A DNA stretch of 64,000 nt from Collinsella sp. GTDB lineage: Bacteria > Actinomycetota > Coriobacteriia > Coriobacteriales > Coriobacteriaceae. The DNA lies in NCBI GenBank assembly GCA_019424965.1, contig JAHYYL010000007.1, positions 1-64,000 on the forward strand, in the 5' to 3' direction. The notes beneath the pieces were generated by a model, which saw only the letters and a list, made by a program, of their open reading frames with translations, was not told the origin of the DNA and made no database searches. Below, one piece after another: positions 17,334 through 26,623 of the stretch (position 1 is its first letter; each line of letters begins with the position of its first letter). The position numbers and the translations under genes are program-made.

Positions 17334-17978
17334 CTAGTCGCAGGTGATGTCGAGGTTTTTGCCGATGAGGCCTACGTAGCCGCCCTCGGCAGCCTTGGGG
17401 CTGTCAGCATGGCAGAGAACCCACTTGTCGGCCTTCCAGTAGCAGTAGCTGTCACCGGCGGCAGGCATGTCGGCTGCAGCCTCGGGGCGCGGGCCATTGG
17501 TACCTGCAGGCAGCGCCACCATCACCTGGAAGCCGCCGTCGTCGACCATGCAGGGCGTGTAGTGCAGCGTGGTGTTGAAAACCTCGACAACCTTGCCCGC
17601 CGGCACGCGGAACGCCTTGACGCACGCGGTGTCGAGCCCGCCGTCCTCAATCTCCCAGCGATGCGCCACGAGCAGGATAAAGTCGCGCGCGCCCAGGTTG
17701 AACTCACTCGCGCGGTGATACTCCAGACAGTTGAGTCGTGTATTGTGGCCGTTGCACCAACCCAGCTGGAAGGGACGGCCGCCAAACATGAGAAAGCCAA
17801 GCTTGTCGGCATTCATGACGCCCTCGAGCTCCGGCGCGCTCGCCACGTATTTGCTGCCCTCAGGGATGGGCGTGGCGGAGAGCGCCTCAAGCACGGGCGA
17901 CGTGAGCTCGTACGGAATGTTATCCCAAACGTTGCCATAGGACTTGAACTCGGAATCCTCAACAGAATAGATATGCAT
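17334..17978 (-). CDS. DUF4867-type protein
   Basis: This 214-residue protein looks like the DUF4867 family, a cupin-like beta-rich cytosolic fold found near carbohydrate genes in Firmicutes and Actinobacteria. I recall no established activity. No signal peptide or membrane helix is present. ATG at 17978 (MHIYSVEDSEF) is chosen over a GTG two codons earlier because AGGAG sits six bases before it. It lies between the broken 6-phospho-beta-glucosidase and luxS, each on the same strand with separate control signals. A sugar-metabolic role is inference from family context. Confidence 0.75.
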   Translation of the reverse strand: MHIYSVEDSEFKSYGNVWDNIPYELTSPVLEALSATPIPEGSKYVASAPELEGVMNADKLGFLMFGGRPFQLGWCNGHNTRLNCLEYHRASEFNLGARDFILLVAHRWEIEDGGLDTACVKAFRVPAGKVVEVFNTTLHYTPCMVDDGGFQVMVALPAGTNGPRPEAAADMPAAGDSYCYWKADKWVLCHADSPKAAEGGYVGLIGKNLDITCD

Positions 17979-18001
17979 GTTCACTCCTGTTCGTAAATGT
18001 G

Positions 18002-18022
18002 ACTATACAAACATTCTAGAAT
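18002..18022 (-). promoter_or_regulatory. Promoter element and palindrome upstream of the DUF4867-type gene
   Basis: The minus strand has TATAGT at 18002-18007, a good -10 box, with the perfect palindrome ATTCTAGAAT (18013-18022) in the spacer region. This arrangement suits repressor control. The start codon is 24 bases downstream. Confidence 0.4.
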
Positions 18023-18052
18023 AATCTCGTTCTGATTTGAGCGCTCGGTATG

Positions 18053-18083
18053 AAAAAGCGCCCCCGCAAGAGCGGGAACGCTT
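18053..18083 (-). terminator. luxS terminator
   Basis: On the minus strand AAGCG-CCCGC pairs with GCGGG-CGCTT around a TCTT loop and ends in a T run, 30 bases after the luxS stop. Confidence 0.75.
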
Positions 18084-18112
18084 CAAGTACAAACGCTATT
18101 CCTGCGAGGGCC

Positions 18113-18601
18113 TTACGCCTGCTGATAGTGCAGGTGCTTCTCGTCGATATCGGCCAGGTCGCGGTCGAGGTAGCGGCGCGCGAGCCAGTTTGCCATGGGG
18201 AGGTTCTGGTCCAGGTAGTTACCACACTCCTCGGGAGCGGCTCCGGGGACATCGCCCTCAAAGCCGGCGACAAACTCGAACAGTTCACGCACGAGCGGCA
18301 GGATCTCCTCGCTCGTCACCTCGCCAAACACGACCAGGTAAAAGCCCGTGCGGCAGCCCATGGGGCCAAAGTAGACAATGCGGCCCGACCACTCGGCACG
18401 GTTGCGAAGGAACGTCGCGCCCAGGTGCTCGATGGTGTGGCACTCGGCCGTGTTCATGACCGGCTCCTTGTTGGGCGTGGTCAGGCGCAGGTCAAAGGTG
18501 GTGACGGCGGCGCCGGTCGCCGGATCGCGGTCGATGCGGCTCACATAAACGCCGGGCTCAAGCAGCAGATGGTCAACGGAAAAGCTCGCGATGCGCTCCA
18601 T
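18113..18601 (-). CDS. luxS: S-ribosylhomocysteine lyase (LuxS)
   Basis: LuxS splits S-ribosylhomocysteine into homocysteine and 4,5-dihydroxy-2,3-pentanedione, the precursor of autoinducer-2, in the activated methyl cycle. The 162-residue protein has the full metal site, H55-x2-E58-H59 plus C126 in EECGNYLD, and the catalytic Cys83 in GPMGCRTG. Length matches the family. ATG at 18601 follows GAGAGGATC. It has its own promoter and terminator, so it is probably monocistronic. The SAH nucleosidase that feeds it is not in the window; a nucleoside hydrolase and ribokinase lie just upstream. Confidence 0.96.
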   Translation of the reverse strand: MERIASFSVDHLLLEPGVYVSRIDRDPATGAAVTTFDLRLTTPNKEPVMNTAECHTIEHLGATFLRNRAEWSGRIVYFGPMGCRTGFYLVVFGEVTSEEILPLVRELFEFVAGFEGDVPGAAPEECGNYLDQNLPMANWLARRYLDRDLADIDEKHLHYQQA

Positions 18602-18665
18602 GGCAGATCCTCTCGGTAGTCAATTTGGGACAGGACTCTTTTAGCTGGTTCGAATGGTCGCACCA

Positions 18666-18694
18666 ATCATACCAGTCAAAAAAGCCCCGTCCAA
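18666..18694 (-). promoter_or_regulatory. luxS promoter
   Basis: On the minus strand TTGGAC (18689-18694), a 17-base spacer and TATGAT (18666-18671), extended by TGG, make a strong vegetative promoter about 65 bases before luxS. It begins nine bases past the nucleoside hydrolase stop. Confidence 0.7.
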
Positions 18695-18703
18695 AAAGAC
18701 AAC

Positions 18704-19678
18704 TTAGCCAAGGACACGGGCCATGCGCGTCTTGAACTCGGACAGGAAGCGCGGAGCGTCAACAGTCAGCGCCACAAGCGCGCTCTTGTCCGGATCGGAC
18801 AGGCGGTGCTCATCGCAGATGGTGCGGCCGCGATACTCGCCGAGCAGGTCGACGCGCAGGTTACAGCCGAGCGCGCCCACGAGCGTGGGGTCAATCGCCA
18901 CGGCGACGGCAAGCGGATCGTGCAGCGCGCAGCCACCAAGGTAGGAGGCGTTCATCTCGTACGAGCCAATATAGTGCTCCACCATGCTCGCAAATGCGCA
19001 GCCCGCCATGGTGCCCGAGCCCGTCCAGCCGGCAATGTCGCGGCGCGTAAGCACCACGCGATGCGTCACGTCCAGGCCCACCATGGTGAGCTTGCGACCC
19101 GAGCGCAGCACGGCATCGGCCGCCTCGGGATCGCTTGCCATGTTGGCCTCGGCGCCCGCGCTCACGTTGCCGGGCACGGTCAGGGCGCCGCCCATAACCA
19201 CCACGCGGCCGATAGACATCACCGCTGCCGCATCGCGCTCCAGGGCAAGCGCCAGGTTGGAGAGCGGGCCGGTCGCTACGTAGACCAGATCGGGACCATA
19301 GGTGCGCGCGGCATCGATCAGATAATCGACCGCAGCGTTACCGTCGGCAGACGTCGCCCCCACCGGCTCGTAGGGCGACGCCGGCACGCTCGCGCCGCCG
19401 ATGCCGTTCTTACCGTGAATGAGCGCGGTGGACGCCGGCGGCGTATAGGGCTCAGTCGCCTGCAGAGGACGGTCGGCACCCAGGTACACCGGCACCTCGG
19501 GACGACCCAACAGGTCAAGCACCGCCAGGCAGTTATGCGCCGACTGGTCGACGCGCACGTTGCCAAAGCACGTGGTAATGCCCACGAGCTCGACCTCGGG
19601 GCTCGCGATGGCATAGGCAAGCGCCATCGCATCGTCCACGCCCATATCCAGATCAAGGATCAGCTTCTTAATTGCCAT
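18704..19678 (-). CDS. Inosine-uridine-type nucleoside hydrolase
   Basis: This 324-residue enzyme of the inosine-uridine nucleoside N-ribohydrolase family cleaves ribonucleosides to base and ribose. The N-terminal Ca2+/ribose motif is DLDMGVDDA (residues 9-17), a slight variant of DTDxGxDD. The mid-protein VYVATGPLSNLALAL segment and the C-terminal HDPLAVAVAIDP motif are also present. It follows the ribokinase gene after only four bases, so the released ribose is likely phosphorylated by its partner. GGAG lies nine bases before the ATG at 19678. Base preference cannot be read from sequence. Confidence 0.92.
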   Translation of the reverse strand: MAIKKLILDLDMGVDDAMALAYAIASPEVELVGITTCFGNVRVDQSAHNCLAVLDLLGRPEVPVYLGADRPLQATEPYTPPASTALIHGKNGIGGASVPASPYEPVGATSADGNAAVDYLIDAARTYGPDLVYVATGPLSNLALALERDAAAVMSIGRVVVMGGALTVPGNVSAGAEANMASDPEAADAVLRSGRKLTMVGLDVTHRVVLTRRDIAGWTGSGTMAGCAFASMVEHYIGSYEMNASYLGGCALHDPLAVAVAIDPTLVGALGCNLRVDLLGEYRGRTICDEHRLSDPDKSALVALTVDAPRFLSEFKTRMARVLG

Positions 19679-19682
19679 TGTT

Positions 19683-20678
19683 CTACTCCGCTTCTCCGTC
19701 TTGTACCAAATTGTCTAAATCAAACACGCGCTCAACTTCGGCACGCGTGGGAATCGACTGCTGTGCGCCCAAGCGCGACACCGTCACCGCCGCGGCGCGT
19801 GCGCCCGCCGCCATGCACTCAAAAAGCGGCAGGTCCTCCAGACGAGCCGCGGCAAGCGCACCAATAAATGTATCGCCCGCGGCCGTCGTATCAACCACCG
19901 CGCTCGAAAGCGCCGGCATGCGCAGCGGCTCGCCGTCATCGCCAAGCGTAACCGAGCCAGCGCCACCCAACGTGATGACCGCAGCTCCGGCACCCTTGGC
20001 GAGCAGGGCATTGAGCGCCGCGACGCAGCTCGCATCATCCGCGGGCAAGATGCCCGTCAGCACCTGGCACTCAGTCTCGTTGGGGCAGACCAGGTCGACT
20101 GCAGACCAGACATCCGCAGGCAACTCACAGGCAGGCGCTGGATTAAAGACCGTATAGAACCCCAGCTCGTGAGCGCAAACAAGCGCCTCGGCAGTCGCCG
20201 CAAGGTCACATTCGCCCTGGGCGATAAAGACGCTTCCGGCAGCCGGGACAATCTCGCTGGCGTCGCCGTCGAGCTCATCGGCCACCAGACGTCTCAGCGC
20301 GCGGGCAACGTCCTCGCCCGCAAGCGCATGATTGGCGCCCGGCGACAGCACGATGCGGTTGTCGCCCTCACAGCGAATGATGGTCGCCGTTCCCGTCTCC
20401 ACATCATCGCGACGCGCCACAAAGTCACAGTCCACGCCAGCATCTTGGAGCCCCGCCACGAGCGACGTGCCAAACGCATCGCGCCCGACCGCGCCGATCA
20501 TGCACGTGCGCGCGCCCATGTGCGCAGCTGCCACGGCCTGGTTGGCACCCTTGCCGCCGGCATTGCCGATAAATCCGCTGCCGCCGACGGTCTCGCCCGC
20601 ACGCGGCATGCGCTCGCACGCCACCGAAAGGTCCATGTTCATGCTGCCGAACACCGCAACGATGCCGCAATCTGCCAT
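19683..20678 (-). CDS. rbsK: Ribokinase (PfkB family)
   Basis: The 331-residue protein is a PfkB-family sugar kinase, most like ribokinase, which makes ribose 5-phosphate. Visible signatures are the N-terminal GGKGANQA loop, the substrate-side NPAPA segment, and the C-terminal DTTAAGDTF motif that holds the catalytic aspartate and anion hole. ATG at 20678 follows GGAGG. The adjacent nucleoside hydrolase supports ribose as substrate. Related PfkB kinases act on other sugars or nucleosides, so the symbol is probable, not proven. Confidence 0.9.
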   Translation of the reverse strand: MADCGIVAVFGSMNMDLSVACERMPRAGETVGGSGFIGNAGGKGANQAVAAAHMGARTCMIGAVGRDAFGTSLVAGLQDAGVDCDFVARRDDVETGTATIIRCEGDNRIVLSPGANHALAGEDVARALRRLVADELDGDASEIVPAAGSVFIAQGECDLAATAEALVCAHELGFYTVFNPAPACELPADVWSAVDLVCPNETECQVLTGILPADDASCVAALNALLAKGAGAAVITLGGAGSVTLGDDGEPLRMPALSSAVVDTTAAGDTFIGALAAARLEDLPLFECMAAGARAAAVTVSRLGAQQSIPTRAEVERVFDLDNLVQDGEAE

Positions 20679-20864
20679 GGAAACCTCCTCGTCCGCGGGC
20701 TCTGCGCCCGCTGTTGGCCGTCAATCGTGCGCTCTCGCGCCTCTATAACTTTAGTTCACTTTGATGTGGACGCGCGCTTGAGCTTGCGCCGGCAGCAAGC
20801 ATTCACAGGGGCAGGCGGCTACAATGAAGGCGTGCTGATTATTCTCGTCATTGGATGAAGTTTT

Positions 20865-23081
20865 ATGGAACAATTCCCGCGATCGAGCTCGCGCAGCTCA
20901 CGCCACGCGAGCGATCAACGAGCGCCGCACGAACGTTCGCGCGCTAACCGACAAGCCACCGAGCCGAGCCGCGCCGCAGGCTCTCATCGCGTGCCCGCCA
21001 ACAAGGGTGACCGCACCAACAGCACCGCAAAAGAACAGGCGCCCACGCGCCCCAAATCTCGCTATATCCCCGCCCTCGACGGCTTGCGCACGCTTGCCGT
21101 CGTCGCAGTGGTGCTCTATCACCTCAACCTCACGTGGGCTCAGGGCGGCCTGCTCGGCGTCACGATCTTCTTTGTGCTTTCGGGCTATCTGATCACGCGC
21201 CTGCTGCTCAACGAAGTCGCTAAGACCGGCCGCATCGACCTTAAGAGCTTCTGGATTCGCCGCATCCGTCGCCTGGTCCCCGCCGTGGTAACGGTAGTGT
21301 TCGTGACCTGCGCGCTGTGCACCATCTTTAACCACGTGATGCTCACCAAGATGCGCCCCGACATCCTGCCGTCGCTGTTGTTCTTCAACAACTGGTGGCA
21401 GATTGCCCAAAACGTCTCGTACTTCAATGCTCTGGGCGACCCCTCGCCGCTCACGCACTTTTGGTCGCTTGCCATCGAGGAACAGTTCTACCTGATTTGG
21501 CCGCCACTGCTGTTTGCCATGGTATCCATGCATGTGAGCAAGCCCAACACGCGCCGCGTGGTTCTGGGCCTTGCCGCGGTATCTGCCCTCGCCATGATGG
21601 TGCTTTACAACCCTGCCGCCGACCCCAGCCGCGTGTACTACGGCACCGACACCCGCGTGTTCTCGCTGCTGCTGGGTGCCTGGATGGCCTTTATCCCCGA
21701 TCGCGACCTGGCGCCGGTGCGTCTCGCTCATCGTTTGGGACTCAATCGCCTGGCTGGCGCCGCCAAGCATGGCAAGAACGCCGAGGGCAAGCCTGACAAG
21801 AAGGTCGACGAATCAGCCGAGACCGCCCCGGCACAGCCGAGCGCCCTCGTACGCTTTTGGTCCTCGCCCGCGTCCATCGATGTGTTGGGTGTCGTGGGCC
21901 TGGCTGGCCTTGCCACCATGGTCGCGCTCACCAACGGCTACACCGCGTTTCAGTATCGCGGCGGCACGCTGTTATGCTCCATCCTCACGCTCATGGTCAT
22001 CGCGGCCTGCGTGCAGCCCCAGGGAATGGTTGCCCGCGCGCTGTCCGCCGAGCCGCTCGTGTGGGTTGGCAAGCGCTCGTACAGTATCTATCTGTGGCAC
22101 TATCCACTGCTGCTGCTTATGAACCCGGTCGCCAACATCAGCGATACGCCCTGGTGGCAGTACATCTTGCAGGTACTTGTGGTGGTCGCCGTAGCCGAGT
22201 GCTCCTATCGCTTTATCGAAACACCGTTTAGGAAGGGCGCCTTCGGCCGCACTGTCGCCGAATTCCGCGATGGCACCACCACGCCCGCCAACTGGGCACG
22301 CGCGCACGTCCCTGTCTGCGCAGCCTGCACTGTCGTGTTGGTCGTTGCACTGGGCGGCCTGATCTTTGTGCCCGAAACGTCTGCACTGAGCGGCGAGGGC
22401 GCAGAAGTTCTGAACAAGGAAGCCAAAAACACCGCGCCCACCGACCAGCAGGCGGCCGACGACACCGACAAGGACAACGACGGCTTCCCCGATGGCCCCT
22501 ACGACCTGTTGATGATCGGTGACTCCGTGTCGCTGCGCGCCGTTGATTCCTTTGACGATGTGTTCCCGCACAGCCATATCGATGCCGAAAAGGGTCGCCA
22601 GTTTGATGCGGGCCGCGCGACATTTGAGGGCTATATCCAGCAGAACCTTGCCGGCAAGATCGTGGTCTTTGCCCTGGGCACCAACGGTTTGGTAACGGAC
22701 GCCCAGGTCGATGCGATCATGGCCGACGCCGGCGAGCAGCGTATTGTCGTATTTGTAAACACGCGTAGCCCGCAGCCGTGGGTCGGGTCCACGAACCAGG
22801 CCATCGCCAACGCCGCCACGCGCTACAAGAATGTACGCGTTATCGACTGGTACGGATATAGTGCCAACCGCAATGATCTGTTCGATGGCGATGGCACGCA
22901 CCTCTCGAACGCGGGTGTGACCGAGTACCTTAAGCTCATCCACGATGCCGTCAAGAAGGACCTGCCCGTGCATCCCGAGGATCACGTTAACGATCCGCAG
23001 CCGGCGGCTGTCAAATCCGCTGCCGATGCACTCGTCAGCGCCCTCGCCTACAAACCGCACAAGCTAGGCACCGACAAGTAA
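20865..23081 (+). CDS. OatA-like membrane acyltransferase with SGNH domain
   Basis: The 738-residue protein combines a ten-helix acyltransferase-3 domain (about 65-480, with RYIPALDGLRTLAV and FFVLSGYLIT) and an extracytoplasmic SGNH esterase-like domain (about 550-738) with GDSVSL, GTNG and the catalytic DGTHLS. This two-part plan is that of OatA-type enzymes that O-acetylate peptidoglycan, giving lysozyme resistance, or other envelope glycans. The N-terminal 60 residues are Arg/Ser/Pro-rich and cytosolic. ATG at 20865 has no clear ribosome site; TACAAT lies 40 bases upstream. A later start within the disordered tail is possible. Confidence 0.88.
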   Translation: MEQFPRSSSRSSRHASDQRAPHERSRANRQATEPSRAAGSHRVPANKGDRTNSTAKEQAPTRPKSRYIPALDGLRTLAVVAVVLYHLNLTWAQGGLLGVTIFFVLSGYLITRLLLNEVAKTGRIDLKSFWIRRIRRLVPAVVTVVFVTCALCTIFNHVMLTKMRPDILPSLLFFNNWWQIAQNVSYFNALGDPSPLTHFWSLAIEEQFYLIWPPLLFAMVSMHVSKPNTRRVVLGLAAVSALAMMVLYNPAADPSRVYYGTDTRVFSLLLGAWMAFIPDRDLAPVRLAHRLGLNRLAGAAKHGKNAEGKPDKKVDESAETAPAQPSALVRFWSSPASIDVLGVVGLAGLATMVALTNGYTAFQYRGGTLLCSILTLMVIAACVQPQGMVARALSAEPLVWVGKRSYSIYLWHYPLLLLMNPVANISDTPWWQYILQVLVVVAVAECSYRFIETPFRKGAFGRTVAEFRDGTTTPANWARAHVPVCAACTVVLVVALGGLIFVPETSALSGEGAEVLNKEAKNTAPTDQQAADDTDKDNDGFPDGPYDLLMIGDSVSLRAVDSFDDVFPHSHIDAEKGRQFDAGRATFEGYIQQNLAGKIVVFALGTNGLVTDAQVDAIMADAGEQRIVVFVNTRSPQPWVGSTNQAIANAATRYKNVRVIDWYGYSANRNDLFDGDGTHLSNAGVTEYLKLIHDAVKKDLPVHPEDHVNDPQPAAVKSAADALVSALAYKPHKLGTDK

Positions 23082-23163
23082 CGCGCAGCCAAATCTGCTT
23101 CCACCCGCAGCAAACAACCCAAAATCGCTCTTTTCGAGCCGACTCCGAGAGGCCGTGGGCAAA

Positions 23164-23196
23164 AAACAGGCCGCAGCCCATGGCGGTGACCTGTTT
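23164..23196 (-). terminator. Terminator between convergent genes
   Basis: AAACAGG-CCGC pairs with GGCGG-CCTGTTT; on the minus strand it ends in TTTTTT, ending the NRAMP-type transcript. On the plus strand it may also stop readthrough from the acyltransferase gene. Confidence 0.75.
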
Positions 23197-23213
23197 AGAG
23201 TCCAAAAGAAGCG

Positions 23214-24476
23214 CTATGCGCTGTAGCCCATCGCCTGCAGCACAAACATGACGACCGTCAGCACTGTAATCACACCGATAGTCGCCCACGTGAGCACATT
23301 CCACACGCGGCCGTTGCGGTTGGCGCCCATAATGTGTCGATCGGCGGCAATAAGCACCTGGAACACCAGGACCACAGGCAAAAGCACGCCGTTGATGACC
23401 TGCGAGGTCATCATAATCTGGAACAGGTCGACGCCGGGCATGAGCACCAGCACGGCAGAGATGCCAATGATAGCCGTAATAATGCCGCGATAGACCGGGG
23501 CCTCGTCCCAGCTGCGATCGGCACCGCGCTCCCAGCCAAATGCCTCGCAGATAGCGCTGGACGTAACGCCCGGAAGCACGCAGGCGGCCAAGAAGCTCGC
23601 CGCGACCAGGCCCGAGGCAAACAGCACCGTGGACCACTGGCCCGCGATGGGCTCCAACGCGCGGGCGGCGTCGGCAGCATCGCTGATCTGAATGCCCGCA
23701 GGGAACAGTACCGTACCGGTCGTTATGATAATAAAGCCGGCAATGACATCGGCGGCGATCGAGCCGCTCACGGTATCAATGCGCTGCAGCACGATATCGT
23801 CCTCACCCGCATTCTTATCGACCACGTTGTTCTGCGCCAAGAAGATCATCCACGGCGCGATGGTGGTGCCGATCGTTGCGACCACAAGCGACACGTAACT
23901 GGGGTCGTTTTGGATGTTGGGCACAACCAGGTCGACCGCCACCTCGCCCCAGCTGGGACCAGCCATAAATGCAGCGACGATGTAGGTCACAAACACGCAG
24001 CTCACCAGCAGCAGAATCTTCTCGATGCGCTGGAAGCTGCCCGACATGGTAAGCATCCAAACCAGCAGCGCCACGAGCGGCACCGAGATGCTCGCCGGCA
24101 CGCCAAAGAGGGCAAGACCGCTCGCGATACCCGCAAACTCTGAGATGGTAACGGCCGTGTTGGCGATCAGCAGCGCCGCCATGGCCAGCACGCTCCTGCG
24201 CACGCCAAAGCGCTCGCGGATGAGCGAAGCCAGGCCCTTGCCTGTGACGCAGCCACAACGCGCCGCAGTCTCCTGCGTCACGATGAGCAGCACGGTCATG
24301 ACAGGAAGCATCCACAGCATCTTGTAGCCATAGCTGGCACCGGCGCTGGAATACGTGGCGATGCCGCCGGCGTCATTGCCCGAAAGCGCCGCCAGAAGGC
24401 CAGGGCCCATGGCGCCAAAGATGGCCGCGATGGTCAACTTTTGCTTGGTGTTCGCCTTTTGCTTCGTGTTTTGCAC
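23214..24476 (-). CDS. NRAMP-related magnesium transporter (NRMT-like)
   Basis: The 420-residue protein has the NRAMP fold with about eleven helices, but its metal-site motifs differ from Mn/Fe transporters. The helix-1 DPGN is DAGG (SGNDAGGIATYSS), and in helix 6 the site where NRAMPs have MPH reads APW (GTTIAPWMIF), losing the soft-metal methionine. These changes match the NRAMP-related Mg2+ transporters described from Eggerthella lenta, another coriobacterium. GTG at 24476 is taken as start (AGGTGG just upstream) eight bases past the MgtE-like stop. Adjacency to an MgtE-type regulator domain supports Mg2+. Mn2+ transport remains possible. Confidence 0.82.
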   Translation of the reverse strand: MQNTKQKANTKQKLTIAAIFGAMGPGLLAALSGNDAGGIATYSSAGASYGYKMLWMLPVMTVLLIVTQETAARCGCVTGKGLASLIRERFGVRRSVLAMAALLIANTAVTISEFAGIASGLALFGVPASISVPLVALLVWMLTMSGSFQRIEKILLLVSCVFVTYIVAAFMAGPSWGEVAVDLVVPNIQNDPSYVSLVVATIGTTIAPWMIFLAQNNVVDKNAGEDDIVLQRIDTVSGSIAADVIAGFIIITTGTVLFPAGIQISDAADAARALEPIAGQWSTVLFASGLVAASFLAACVLPGVTSSAICEAFGWERGADRSWDEAPVYRGIITAIIGISAVLVLMPGVDLFQIMMTSQVINGVLLPVVLVFQVLIAADRHIMGANRNGRVWNVLTWATIGVITVLTVVMFVLQAMGYSA

Positions 24477-24484
24477 GCGACCAC

Positions 24485-26329
24485 CTAACCCATGACCGAC
24501 ATGGCAAGCAGCACCGCGGCGATGCAGTACGCCACGCACGAAATCATGACGGCAATGACGTTCATGGCGGTGCCCGACGTATTGAGGTCGTGCTCATCAC
24601 GCCAGAACAGCACCATCAGGTAAATCACGGCGCTCATGTTGCCAATCAGACAAACGATGGCCGCGATGTTAAAGCAGCCGGTAAAGAGTTGCTCCTCAAA
24701 CATAGGCGCGTCGAGGAACGCGGCGGTGCGCACCAGTTGGGCGCACAGGTAGGTCACGAGCGACAGAATTAAGCCCATGCCCGTACTCTGGAAGAAGAAC
24801 CCCAGATACGGCTTGGGCTCATCGTCATGGCCGTCGTACTCCAGGAAGTAATTCTTGACGAACGACACCATGCGCGAGGCAGCCAACAACACGAGCGGCA
24901 TGGCGCACATGGGAAACACCACCAGATGCGCAGAGCCCAGCGCCGTTCCCAGCACTGTTGCCATGATGCACGAGGCAATACCCCACACGACAACCCAGTA
25001 CTGGCGATGCACAAACCAGCTGAGCACATTCGTCGAGTCGTCGGACGCGCTATCGCCCGAACCGACGCCTGCGATCTGCAGGTCCTCCTGGTGCTCCTCG
25101 GCGATAACGTCCATGGCGTCGTCAAAGGTCACGATACCCAAGATGTGACGGTTCTCGTCGCAAACGGGGATGGCGACCAGGTCGTACTTGGTCATCTCGT
25201 CCGTTACGTCTTCCTGGTCATCGTCGGGCGACACATACACCAGGTCGCGATAGGCCAGCTGGCCCAGCGTGGCATCGCGGTCGGCCACGATGAGCGTGCG
25301 CAGCGAAAGGACGCCGGTGAGCATGCCGCTCGGGTCCTCGGTATAGACATAGTAGACGCTCTCGAAGTCCTCATCGAGCTTGCGGATCGCCTCGATGGCG
25401 TCACCGACCGTCGCCGTGGCGGGCAGGGAGACAAACTCCGAGGTCATGATACGGCCGGCGGTGTTGTCCTCATAGCCCAGCAGGTTACGAATCGCCTTCT
25501 CCTCCTGAACGCCCATCAGGCGCAGAAGCTTCTCGGCCTTCTCGTAATCGAGCTCGTCGATCAGGTCGGCGGCGTCGTCCGGGTCCATCATGGCCAGCAT
25601 CGACGATGCGTCCGTGTCGGACAGACCCTCGAGCATCTCGGTCATAAGCTCGTCGTCATCGAACTCCGAGATGGCCTCGGCGGCCTGGGCGGTATCGAGT
25701 TGCGCGAACACCTGCGCACGCAGGCGCGGGTCGAGTTGCTCGATAATGTCAGCAATGTCGGCAGGGTGCAGCTCGCCGAGCGTCTTGTGCGACACCGAAA
25801 GCTGGATGTTCTTAGTCGAACGGTCGAGCAGGTCCATGTAGGACCAGGCGATGATGTCCTCGCCGAGCGGTTTGCCCAGGTGCTTCATAAAGCTCTCGAC
25901 GACATGCTCGAGTGCGGGGCTGATCGCGCGCAGCAGGCCGCGGGCGCCGACTTCGGCACCCAGCAGACGCAGCTGATTTTCGCCCGACATGGAAAACTTG
26001 ATGTCGTTTACGCGCACGACCTTCATGCCCTGCGTGTCGACAATCTGCTTGTTGAGCACATCGCGGGCGAGCAAGAGTTCGGTCGGCTGCAGGTACGAAA
26101 AACGGATTTCGGTGGCCGGCGACTTAAGGTGCACACCCGTCTCGTCGATACGGTCGACCCATTTGCGCCAGCTGATCATAAAAGGCGTCTTGCCGGGTCC
26201 GCGGAACGCGAGCGACGTCACGTGCGGAAAAACTTCGCCGGTAGCAATGCCAAAATCGTTCACAACGCCGAGCTTTTCGCCATCGACGTCCAAGACCGGC
26301 AGCTTGAGCATCTCACTCAGATAATTCAC
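24485..26329 (-). CDS. MgtE-like protein with PRC-barrel, CBS pair and unusual membrane domain
   Basis: The 614-residue protein has PRC-barrel-like segments at the N-terminus (about 1-160), an MgtE N superhelical domain (about 165-290), a CBS pair (about 295-420) and four to five membrane helices at the end. The N-terminal and CBS parts are the Mg2+-sensing half of MgtE channels. The membrane half lacks the MgtE signature (no GNVGTQ-like loop or pore Asp motif), so it may not be a standard channel. It sits 8 bases before the NRMT-like gene, suggesting a regulatory subunit of that transporter. GTG at 26329 follows GGGGAG. Confidence 0.8.
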   Translation of the reverse strand: MNYLSEMLKLPVLDVDGEKLGVVNDFGIATGEVFPHVTSLAFRGPGKTPFMISWRKWVDRIDETGVHLKSPATEIRFSYLQPTELLLARDVLNKQIVDTQGMKVVRVNDIKFSMSGENQLRLLGAEVGARGLLRAISPALEHVVESFMKHLGKPLGEDIIAWSYMDLLDRSTKNIQLSVSHKTLGELHPADIADIIEQLDPRLRAQVFAQLDTAQAAEAISEFDDDELMTEMLEGLSDTDASSMLAMMDPDDAADLIDELDYEKAEKLLRLMGVQEEKAIRNLLGYEDNTAGRIMTSEFVSLPATATVGDAIEAIRKLDEDFESVYYVYTEDPSGMLTGVLSLRTLIVADRDATLGQLAYRDLVYVSPDDDQEDVTDEMTKYDLVAIPVCDENRHILGIVTFDDAMDVIAEEHQEDLQIAGVGSGDSASDDSTNVLSWFVHRQYWVVVWGIASCIMATVLGTALGSAHLVVFPMCAMPLVLLAASRMVSFVKNYFLEYDGHDDEPKPYLGFFFQSTGMGLILSLVTYLCAQLVRTAAFLDAPMFEEQLFTGCFNIAAIVCLIGNMSAVIYLMVLFWRDEHDLNTSGTAMNVIAVMISCVAYCIAAVLLAMSVMG

Positions 26330-26623
26330 TGGTGCTCCCCATCATTATCCCTTCGGACTGCGGCCATGTCGGCACGCCGTCCGTGGACTTTTAGATATGT
26401 ATACGCATGCGCGGGCGGCACGCCGCTCGGCGCTCACACCCCGTGCATGCGCAAGAAGCACCCGCATGGGGTCATCGACTGTATGGTCGAGGTTTGGATT
26501 TCACCTGCAACCTTTCTCTTGACCCTTGTTATCCGCAGTAACTATAGCATCAGCATCACGCCGTGGCGCCAAATTTATGCTCCAAACATCGCAGGCATAT
26601 CAAACGCTGATGCATCCGTGACA
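26330..26623 (-). promoter_or_regulatory. Upstream region of the MgtE/NRMT operon
   Basis: About 290 bases lack genes. The minus strand has a -10-like TATAGT near 26551, which would give a leader of roughly 200 bases with possible stems (AGGTT..AACCT, CCCCATGC..GCATG-CGGGG). I looked for M-box and Mn (yybP-ykoY) signatures and found none. Metal-responsive leader control is possible but unproven. Confidence 0.3.

Noticed and set aside
18645..18665. GGTTCGAAT-like sequence suggesting a tRNA T-arm
   Set aside because: No acceptor, D or anticodon stems could be drawn around it; it is inside the luxS leader.
24477..24539. Upstream in-frame extension of the NRMT-like protein
   Set aside because: It overlaps the end of the MgtE-like gene, lacks homology and has no ribosome site; GTG at 24476 fits spacing better.
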